64,000 nucleotides of DNA from Lagopus muta (taxonomy: Eukaryota > Chordata > Aves > Galliformes > Phasianidae). Location of the stretch: the NCBI RefSeq assembly GCF_023343835.1, contig NC_064437.1, positions 53,828,972 through 53,892,971 on the forward strand, given 5' to 3'. Both the position numbers and the translations under genes were made by a program. Under the pieces are notes generated by a model. It was not told the origin of the DNA and ran no database searches. It was given only the letters and a program-made list of their open reading frames with translations. The stretch's first letter is position 1, and each line of letters opens with the position of its first letter. Below, piece by piece: positions 22,862-30,638 of the stretch.

Positions 22862-25800
22862 GTAAGTTGCACTTCAGGGTGCTGGGCCCTGTCCCGCGGG
22901 GGACCCTAGGAGACGTGGAAGGAGGATTTGCCCTACAGGGATATCTCTGGCAGGGATGGGTTTGGGGTGTTTCAACTGGGGTGTTGGCAAGGGATGTTCT
23001 TCCCACTAGGATGCGGGTCTGGGGCCTCCCTGGGGTTGTCAGATGGAGGCAAGGGAAGCGTTCTGGTATTTTGAGGAGGGGCTTTGGGAAGGGCCTGTAG
23101 TGGTGCCCATGCAGTGGCATTGGCACCAGCTCTGTGCTCCTGTTGCTGCAGTGGCTGCCCCATGCAGGGACTGCGCCCCTGAGGACCAAATCTCCCAGGA
23201 CCAGATCCACCACGAGGTGCAGGTGAGGGTGTGAGCGGGGGGTTGGGAAGGAGTGCTGAGTGTCAATGGTTTACAGGCTGGTTCGGCCCAGTTCTGTGGG
23301 GAGCGGGGCGGGGGGATCCATGGATCCGCGCCTCTGGAAAAAAAGGAAACAGGGGGCCCCAAAATAATTAAAAACAGCGGCAACGATCTGAGGAGAAACA
23401 AACTAATTTACTGAATACAGTATCGGAATGCAAGATAATACACTATTATACAATATAATCAGAATTGGAGCTAATAAATCAAATATAATGAAAGAGAGAA
23501 TGTCCAAAAGCTGGATAGGCCTCACCACAACGCTGAGGTGAGATGCGCAGTCCAGTTGAGCAGCAGGGAGATGGGAGCAGCGCCCACGACGAAGAGCAGG
23601 TGAAAAAGAGCCCATCAGGTGAACCCTGCCAGGAGTTAAACCTCCTCTTGCTGACCGCAAAGTCCCCTGGGGAATGTAGTTCTTCTTCTCTTCAGGGCAG
23701 GTGCCCAGGACTTGAGCATTGACAGTTAAACTCCCAGTGCCCCACATGAAGTTATGATGCGGAATACCGAAAGCCAAAAATCACAAAACCATGACACTGA
23801 GTCAAGGCAAAGTTGACACAGGACAAAGTTCACTGCGGGATCCTGGTGAGAGTGCTAAGGGCAGGTGGCTGCTGCCAGTGGAGTTTTGGAGCAGCATTTT
23901 GCGCATCTTCATAATGGGGTTGGGAAGGGATGAGCAGGTGAAGCTGGGGAGGGTTGGGATGGAGAAACGTGTAACGTTACCCAGATTTATAGCTGCAGAG
24001 GGCACTGCTGGCATGTGCAAGCTGCATGACCTCAGGTTGGTGTGTGTGGAGGCACGATGGCCCAGCTTGCTGCAGTCGGGTGGCCCCTGTGTTTCCTTTG
24101 CCAGGATTACTATGGCAGAGAGCTGCAGAAGTCAGAGGACCTGAAAACCAACGCCTGCATCACACCAACCAGGCCCGTTCCCAAGGCGGTGAGAGATGCT
24201 CTGCAGCGTGTCCATGAGGAGGTGGTGGCCAGGTGAGCCTCACACTTCCCCCCCGTGCCACCTCCCATGGACTGCACCCTCACTCAGCCCAAACCCCCCA
24301 GGTACTATGGCTGTGGCCTGGTCATCCCGGAGTGCCTGGCATCCTGCCGGGTCCTGGACCTGGGCAGCGGCAGTGGCAGGGACTGCTACATGCTGAGCCA
24401 GCTGGTGGGGGAGCAGGGCCATGTCACTGGCATCGACATGACTGAGGCACAGGTATGGCACAGGGCCACCCATGGGATCACCTCGTCCCCACCCTGAGTC
24501 CTGCCATACTCCTTCCCTTCCTCCTCCCAGGTCGAGGTGGCAAAAAAGCACATTGCCTATCACATGGAGAAGTTCGGCTACCAAAAGCCAAACGTGGAAT
24601 TCCTCCAGGGCTACATGGAGAACCTCGGTGATGCTGGGCTGACTGATGAGAGCTATGATATTGTCATGTAGGTACCCTGCAGAGATTGTACTGGATTTGC
24701 ACCCACATCCCCAAGGGGTCCATTTTGGAACCGATGTTCTTCGACGTCTTTATCAATTATATAAACAGTGGGACTCAGTGCACCCTCAGCAAGTTTGCTG
24801 ATGACACCAAGATGAGTGGAGCAGTTGATGCAATAGAAGGAAGGGATATCATCCAGAATGGTTTTTAACTAGAAGAGAAGAGATTGAAGTAAGATGTTAG
24901 GAAGAAATTCTTTATTCAGAGGGAGGTGAAGCCCTGGCACTGCTGCTCAGAAGCTGTGGGTGCCCCATCCCTGGAGGCATTCAGGGCCAGGTTGGATGGA
25001 GCCCTGGGTCCTGACCTGGTGGGAGGAACGCAGCCCACCACAGGGGGTTGGGACTGGACGGGCTTTAAGATCCCTCTAACCTAAGCTGTTCTATGATTCT
25101 ATGTACATTCCTGCTGGGCTGCTCACTTCAACAATGTGTTAGGAAATTAAAAACTAGAGGTAGGATCTAAGCTATAGCCTGGGAATATGGAATTTCCCTT
25201 TTTCATGGTTGAATCTTGCAATGAGTGATGGACTATGTGCAGCTGGTGATGCTGAGCAAAGGTGATGATGCTGCAAAGAATCTTTGGTGTTCTCCTTCCA
25301 GCTCCAACTGTGTGATCAACCTCGCCCCCGACAAGAGGGCTGTGCTTCGGGAGGCCTACCGTGTGCTGAAGGTAGGGAGCCAAGTGGGGCTGGGATGGCT
25401 TTGCTGCAGGTGCCTATTCAGTCTCATCATCTGCCATCCACTTCTTACTGCCTTTCAGCCTGGAGGAGAGATGTACTTCAGCGATGTCTATGCCAACCAG
25501 CACCTGAGTGAAGCCGTGAGGAAGCACAGGGTGCTGTGGGGTGTGTAGGGCACTGCAACACATGGGATGGGCAGCCTTTGGGTCTGATGTGCATGGTGTC
25601 ACTGTGCCCATGTCCTTGTCTCAGGAGAGTGCCTGGCAGGAGCCCTGTTCTGGAGAGACTTGTACAGCATTGCCAAGGAGGTGGGTTTCAGCCCTCCGTG
25701 CCTGGTCACCGCCAGCCCCATCACTGTCAGCAACAAGGAGCTAGAGAGAATCATTGGTGAGGGTTCCACCATCTCCATTTGGTTATGAGAACTGCACTGG

Positions 25801-27455
25801 GACTCCATATACAGTGCCTTTCCCTTGCAGGTGACTGCTGCTTCGTCTCAGCCACGTACCGGCTCTTCAAGGTGCCAGGGAGCAGCTGGTCCGGGCCAGG
25901 CCAGGTCATCTACAATGGTGGGATTGTGGGGCATGAGCGAGAGCTGGTGTTTGATGCCAACTTCACTTTCAAGGTATGGGAGGCACATTTGGGCTCCCAA
26001 AGATGACACTATGGAAGGTTCAGGTTGGACATTAGGAAAAATCTATTCTCAGAAAGAGTGGTGAGGCATTGGAACAGGCTGCCCAGGGATGTGGTGGGGT
26101 CACTGTCCCTGGAGGTGTTCATGAACCATGAAGATGTGGCACTGGGGGATCTGGTTAGTGGCATGGTTGGAATGGGTTGATGGTTGGACTGGGTGATCCT
26201 AGAGGTCTTTTCCAACTTACTGATCCTAAAATTCCATATAAACCAGGGGAACTGCAAACAGGGCGTGGAGAGGAAGTCAGAGCTGTGCAATGTGTTGGGG
26301 CGAAGATGGGAGTAGTACGTCCCTGGTGCTACACCAGGCAGTTTGCAGACAGTTGTGGGTGTATCTCCAGGTTTTGGACTGGGCTTTGAGCATCATCTCT
26401 CTGGGCAGCTGGGGACCCCTGGGCTACATGTCCCAGGCTCCAGTCCCATGATGTTTTCCTTTCCCCAGGAAGGAGAAGTGGTGGACGTGGATGCTGAAAT
26501 GGCTGCGATATTGCAGAGCTCCAGGTTTGCGGACAAATTCCTGATCCAGGGTGGTGGGACTGATGTTGCTGCACCACAAGGCTGCTGTCCTGGGAAGATG
26601 AAGGTTGGTAGCTATGTGCTGAGCTCTAGGATGGGGACACTGCTGCTGTGTGCTATCACAGGGCTACCCTGAAGTATCAATGGGTGGTCGCATGACACAA
26701 GGAGGCCCATGTTCTTCTGGGCCCAGCAGGAGCCTGTGGGAGACTGGATGGCACCTGGTGCCTGAGTTTGGGCAGCTCTACCCCTTTTGGATTTGCTGAG
26801 GTTTATTTTGTGTCCAGACGGGTTTGTTGTGGCTTGAGAACCCTTCATCCCCTGCACATGTCTATGGGGGACACTGGGACTAATGGCTGAACCCGTTGGA
26901 GGTCTCTATGAGAGATATCTTTCCTCTAGGCAGGCGGTGGCCACCCCCAGCTGCCCCTTTCTGCTGCTGTGAGCTTGGCCCTGGCTGACAACCCTGACCC
27001 TGCAGCTCCTTTATCTGCTGGCAGCCTCTCCTTGCCCCTTCGTCATCCTTTCAGCCTCAGCTGGCCCAGCTGGGGCTATGAAGTAGGGGTCACTGACAGG
27101 CAAAGGAGATAAAGCCCTGCAGCTGTCTGTCCCTGAAACACAGTCTTGCATTTGACTCTTTGGTCCTGTCCAAGCATTTCTCAGTTAAAAGCACAGTGAA
27201 AGTCCCAGAGAAGCTCTCATTGTCCCCCTTATGGCATAGCAAAGTGAATGGACTGATCAGCTGTTGCCTATGGCGTTCTACTAGGGTTTGGAGCAAGTAG
27301 TGGGGAAGTGCTGCTACCCCATGGCCTGACCCCATCCCTCGTTGTTCTCTACCCTCCAGGAGAAGATCTGTGACCCCTTCCTGTTGCTGCAGCAGCGGGC
27401 AGCCCCAGCTCCTGCCTGTGGTGCTGCCAGGACCTGCGGGCCACAGGGCTGCTGA
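22861..27455 (+). CDS. AS3MT: AS3MT, arsenite methyltransferase (complete, 11 exons, 381 aa)
   Basis: Coding exons: 22861 (one base), 23152-23222, 24105-24232, 24302-24452, 24531-24667, 25302-25371, 25459-25540, 25625-25756, 25831-25973, 26469-26603, 27360-27455 (stop TGA). Total is 1146 bases, 381 aa; all introns are GT..AG. The protein starts [13 protein letters not shown]. Seen: motif [13 protein letters not shown] (85-96) for S-adenosylmethionine, then [18 protein letters not shown] and the family block [20 protein letters not shown]. All four conserved catalytic or arsenic-binding cysteines are present at 42, 71, 166 and 216, each ten residues later than in the human enzyme (32, 61, 156, 206). 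This cytosolic enzyme methylates glutathione- or thiol-bound arsenite to mono- and dimethylated forms. The N terminus has a ten-residue extension with two extra cysteines, and the C terminus ends in a short Cys-containing tail ([13 protein letters not shown]). The exon 10 donor (GTTGGT) is weak. The first codon is inferred to be split by intron 1. Confidence 0.93.
22862..23151 (+). other. AS3MT intron 1
   Basis: A 290-bp intron with donor GTAAGT and acceptor CTGTTGCTGCAG, which would divide the initiation codon. No repeat was recognised in it. Confidence 0.6.
23223..24104 (+). other. AS3MT intron 2
   Basis: An 882-bp intron with donor GTGAGG and acceptor CCTTTGCCAG, of which 536 bp is a solo LTR. 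Nothing else was recognised. Confidence 0.85.
23261..23796 (-). mobile_element. Solo LTR, ERVL-like avian endogenous retrovirus fossil
   Basis: The 536-bp segment starts TGTCAATGG and ends CCATGACA, an inverted TG..CA terminus. It is bracketed by identical 5-bp direct repeats CTGAG at 23256-23260 and 23797-23801. A 5-bp target duplication fits the ERVL-type group. Read on the minus strand the sequence begins TGTCATGGTTTTGTGATTTT and contains GGTATTCCGCATCATAAC, which I recognise as typical of galliform LTRs. No internal retroviral region is present, so this is a fossil left by LTR-LTR recombination. It lies antisense to AS3MT. The family name is inferred and the age is not measurable from one LTR. 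Confidence 0.8.
24668..25301 (+). other. AS3MT intron 5
   Basis: A 634-bp intron with donor GTAGGT and acceptor CTCCTTCCAG. About two thirds of it is a CR1 insertion (24705-25103). Confidence 0.85.
24705..25103 (+). repeat. CR1 LINE with part of the reverse transcriptase region joined to its 3' end
   Basis: The first part translates as [19 protein letters not shown] followed by [13 protein letters not shown]. That is the CR1 reverse-transcriptase block carrying the catalytic FADD motif. It then jumps at about 24870-24890 to the 3' UTR ('aagaaattctttattcagag', 'gccccatccctggaggcatt') and ends in TTCTATGATTCTATG, the CR1 terminal repeat. The element is therefore 5' truncated with a large internal deletion. 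Same strand as AS3MT. Confidence 0.85.
25974..26468 (+). other. AS3MT intron 9
   Basis: A 495-bp intron with donor GTATGG and acceptor TTTCCCCAG, about half of it a sense CR1 3' fragment (26012-26236). Confidence 0.85.
26012..26236 (+). repeat. CR1 LINE 3' fragment
   Basis: Reads ATGGAAGGTTCAGGTTGGAC, 'acaggctgcccagggatgtgg', 'ggttggactgggtgatccta' (all typical CR1 3' UTR) and ends in a degenerate TGATCCTAAAATTCC tail. Same strand as AS3MT. Less diverged than most copies here. Confidence 0.9.
26604..27359 (+). other. AS3MT intron 10
   Basis: A 756-bp intron with the weak donor GTTGGT and acceptor ACCCTCCAG. No repeat was recognised. If retained, it would add about 23 codons after residue 350 before a stop. 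Confidence 0.75.
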
Positions 27456-28272
27456 TCGGACAGCGATGTCTCCACAGCGTTGGGAGCAGGGGGGCTGTGG
27501 CTTCACCGGAGAGAAAATACAAAGAAATAGTTGAGCAGTGTGGCTGAGCTGGGGTTCGCTTTCTTGCCTGGGGGTGAGGGTGAGCAGCACCTTGGGGACC
27601 CCGTCGTGCGGGACGTCTTACCGCCCTGCCCGGCCCCTGCACGGGGAGCGCTGCGGACCAGATGCTGGACGTGAGCTCACAACACATCGAATGCCTGGAT
27701 CCCACACAGGGCATGCCGGGGCAGGGCAGGGCGGCTCCAAAGGTGGGGGAAGAATCTTTGGGAGCCCGCAGTTCTCAGCCAGTGCTTCTGAGAAGCAAAA
27801 GGCGCAGCCTAGCTGCTCTTCTTGTTTTAACCCCCCCGCGCCGACCTCTGCATTTTCTGCAGCCGGCCCCCGGGCACGGACAGCCCCACCTCCCGCTCCT
27901 GGAGCCGGGATTCCAATCCCTGCCCCGTGCGGTGCTGCTGAGCTTTGTTTTTTCCCCGCACTCCATCTAGCGGGGAGCTCCGCGTGCAGCGCAAGCGCTA
28001 AGCCTGCAGGTTTGTGCAGGGAAATGCGGCGGTTCTGCAGACCCGGCGCTGCGGCGGCCGTGCTCCGAGTCCTGCAGCCACGGGCCCTGGCGCTGAGCGG
28101 CAGTGCCGTCCCAGCCCCGACCGAGCTCAGCCATGTGAGCATCCCCACCCCTCGTTGTGCCGTGCGTGTCCGTGCCAGGAGCGGTGCCCGACGGCCGCAA
28201 CGAGAGACTTCTGGCACCTGAATGGGGCGACCCACGAGCCTGGAGATGTTCGAGAAACGTGGAGATCTTAGC
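27456..28272. other. AS3MT 3' UTR and spacer to the CNNM2 CpG island
   Basis: No canonical AATAAA follows the AS3MT stop closely; an A-rich stretch near 27514-27530 is the nearest candidate. GC content climbs from about 27950. Long overlapping open frames on both strands (27538-28221 plus, 27618-28313 minus) are explained by high GC and show no family resemblance. Confidence 0.5.
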
Positions 28273-28323
28273 ATCGTATGACCGTTATGGTTGGAAAAGG
28301 CTGCTAAACCCAACTATCAGCCC
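28273..28323 (-). repeat. Short CR1 LINE 3' remnant
   Basis: The plus strand GTATGACCGTTATGGTTGGA, then AAAGGCTGCTAAACCCAACT, then ATCAGCCC resembles the reverse complement of the CR1 3' end. Only about 50 bp remain, directly abutting the CNNM2 CpG island. Confidence 0.55.
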
Positions 28324-29071
28324 GCTCTGCGCGGTCTCGGCGCTCCGCGGGGGAGGCGGCGAGTGGCCGCCAGGGGGCACTGCGCGACCGCTGAGCAAAG
28401 AGAGGCGACGGCGGAGCGGAGCCGGGGGACGGGTAGCGGCGCGTTGTGGGGCGGCGGGATGTGGGTGGAAGGCGGCGGTGGCGGCAGCGGCGGGCGGGAG
28501 GACGGACGCCGAGCGGGCCCGTCCTGTTCTGTTTTACCCGCTCCGTCCCGTCCCGTCCCGTCCACTCGCCGCGCGCAGCACGCGCCGGCTCCCACCCGCC
28601 GGCCGCTCCGCGCCCTCATTGGTCGCGCCCCTCCGAGGCTCCACCCCTTCAGCCCTCGGCCGCGCCGCTATTGGCCGCCTCCTCGCGGCCGGCTCCGCCC
28701 CCCACCGCCTGGCGTACACACCGGAGTCACGCGCCCCTCGGGCTGAGGCCGCGGTAGAGGCCGGCGGCAGAGGGCCGGACTGACGGCCACGCCCCCTTGC
28801 CCGCTCGCGGGCGGCGATTGGCTGAGCGCGGCCGAGGCCCCGCCCCCGCGCGGCGGGCGGGGAGGGGCGGGCGGGGCAGCGGCTTGAGGCGGCTCTCGGC
28901 TCGGCCCGGCCCGGCAGTCGCCGCCCGTCGGGTCCCGCGGGCAGCCGTGCCCGCTGCCTCGCCCGCCGCCACCGCGCCCGCCGCCGCCACCGCCGCCGCC
29001 GGGGGACCGGGGCACGCCGCAGGCGCCGAGCGGCGATGCGGGGCCGCGACGGCGCCGAGCCCTGACTAAAG
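28324..29071 (+). promoter_or_regulatory. CNNM2 CpG-island promoter and 5' UTR
   Basis: A very GC- and CpG-rich block with no TATA box. Three inverted CCAAT boxes (ATTGG) lie at 28618-28622, 28670-28674 and 28817-28821, and a GC-box pair (GGGGCGGGCGGGGC) lies at about 28863-28876. This arrangement fits a broad, constitutive promoter with transcription start(s) roughly 28840-28950 (inference). The island continues into the first coding exon. Confidence 0.75.
29036..29065 (+). promoter_or_regulatory. Nine-codon upstream ORF in the CNNM2 leader
   Basis: ATG at 29036 opens MRGRDGAEP and stops at TGA 29063-29065. Six bases (CTAAAG) separate it from the main ATG. It is in the same frame as CNNM2. 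If translated it would probably reduce main-frame initiation, because the gap is too short for efficient reinitiation. Confidence 0.55.
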
Positions 29072-30638
29072 ATGGCCGCGCTGCCCGGCGGGAACATGGC
29101 GGGGGGCGGCCGGGGGGCGCGGGTGGAGCTGCTGCTGCTGCTGCTCGCCGCCTGCCTCGGCCGCCGGCCCCCGGCCTCCGTCGCCGCCGCCGCCGCGCCT
29201 CCCGCCGCCTCCGTCCCCTCGGCGGAGGAGACGGTGATCATCGGCCTGCGGCTGGAGGACACGGACGACGTCTCCTTCATGGAGGGGGGAGCGCTGCGGG
29301 TGAGCGAGCGGACGCGGGTGAAGCTGCGGGTCTACGGGCAGAACATCAACAACGAGACGTGGTCGCGCATCGCCTTCACGGAGCACGAGCGGCGGCGGGG
29401 CGGGCGGGCGGCGGCGGGGGCGGCGGGGCGCGGCGGCGGCGGAGGCGGCGGCGGTTCGGCGGGAGGCGGCGGCGGAGCCCCGCAGCGCTGCGGCATCCGC
29501 ACGTCGGACATCATCATCCTGCCGCACATCGTGCTCAACCGCCGCACCTCCGGCATCATCGAGATCGAGATCAAGCCCCTGCGCAAGACGGAGAAGAGCA
29601 AGTCCTACTACCTGTGCACCTCCGTCTCCGCCGCCGCGCTGGGGCCCGGGGCCGCCGGGAGGATGGTGGACGCCGAGGGGCGGGACGGGCCGCCGCCGTG
29701 GGGCGAGACCACCTGGATCTACCACGACGGAGAGGACACCAAGATGATCGTGGGCGAGGAGAAGAAGTTCCTGCTGCCCTTCTGGCTGCAGGTGATCTTC
29801 ATCTCGCTGCTGCTCTGCCTCTCGGGCATGTTCAGTGGCCTCAACCTGGGCCTGATGGCCCTGGACCCCATGGAGCTGCGCATCGTGCAGAACTGTGGCA
29901 CAGACAAGGAGAAGAACTACGCCAAGCGCATCGAGCCCGTGCGCCGCCAGGGCAACTACCTGCTGTGCTCCCTCCTGCTGGGCAACGTCCTGGTCAACAC
30001 CACGCTGACCATCCTGCTGGACGACATTGCTGGCTCTGGGCTGGTGGCCGTGGTGGTCTCCACCATCGGTATCGTCATCTTCGGCGAGATCGTGCCGCAG
30101 GCCATTTGCTCTCGGCACGGCCTGGCCGTGGGCGCCAACACCATCTTCCTCACCAAGTTTTTCATGATGATGACCTTCCCGGCCTCCTACCCGGTCAGCA
30201 AGCTGCTGGACTGCGTGCTGGGCCAGGAGATCGGTACGGTCTACAACCGTGAGAAGTTGCTGGAGATGCTGCGGGTCACCGACCCTTATAACGACCTGGT
30301 CAAGGAGGAGCTCAACATCATACAGGGAGCCCTGGAGCTGCGCACCAAGACGGTGGAGGACGTGATGACTCCCCTCCGAGACTGCTTCATGATAGCGGCT
30401 GAGGCTGTGCTGGACTTCAACACCATGTCTGAGATCATGGAGAGCGGCTACACCCGCATCCCCGTTTTTGAGGGTGACCGCTCCAACATCGTGGACTTGC
30501 TCTTCGTCAAGGACCTGGCTTTTGTGGACCCTGACGACTGCACTTTGCTCAAGACCATCACCCGCTTCTACAACCACCCGCTGCACTTCGTCTTCAACGA
30601 CACCAAGCTCGATGCCATGCTGGAGGAGTTCAAGAAAG
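29072..30638 (+). CDS. CNNM2: CNNM2, cyclin M2 magnesium-handling membrane protein (first coding exon only, 522 codons + 1 base)
   Basis: An in-frame TGA at 29063 and the AAAGATGG context fix the start. Seen in order: a hydrophobic leader (about 19-30, [13 protein letters not shown]-like); the extracellular block [12 protein letters not shown] (52-63) and [11 protein letters not shown] with glycosylation site N94; Gly/Ala-rich inserts (109-137 and 187-209); the DUF21 membrane domain from about 237, with segments near 237-262, 296-318, 322-345 and 355-383; then [19 protein letters not shown] and the start of the CBS pair (about 435-522). The exon ends inside the second CBS motif at donor GTGGGC; the rest lies beyond the window. 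Membrane and CBS regions are almost identical to human CNNM2. The protein sits in the basolateral membrane of kidney tubule and in brain and is needed for magnesium balance; human mutations cause low-magnesium syndromes. The CBS pair binds Mg-ATP and PRL phosphatases. Confidence 0.97.
29432..29478 (+). repeat. GGC-rich triplet repeat encoding poly-Gly in CNNM2
   Basis: Interrupted GGC/GGA triplets encode [17 protein letters not shown] (about residues 119-135). The human protein has an unrelated, less repetitive spacer at the same place between HERRR and PQRCG. Confidence 0.8.

Noticed and set aside
27538-28313. Overlapping 227- and 231-codon frames on both strands between AS3MT and CNNM2
   Set aside because: Open on both strands at once because of high GC; no domain, and no such gene is known in the conserved segment.
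28534-29280. 248-codon minus-strand frame over the CNNM2 promoter
   Set aside because: Arg/Ala/Pro-rich translation of a CpG island; no start context or homology.
29359-30252. 297-codon plus-strand frame overlapping CNNM2
   Set aside because: Alternative frame of the same GC-rich exon, rich in Arg/His/Ala/Pro; CNNM2 accounts for the sequence.
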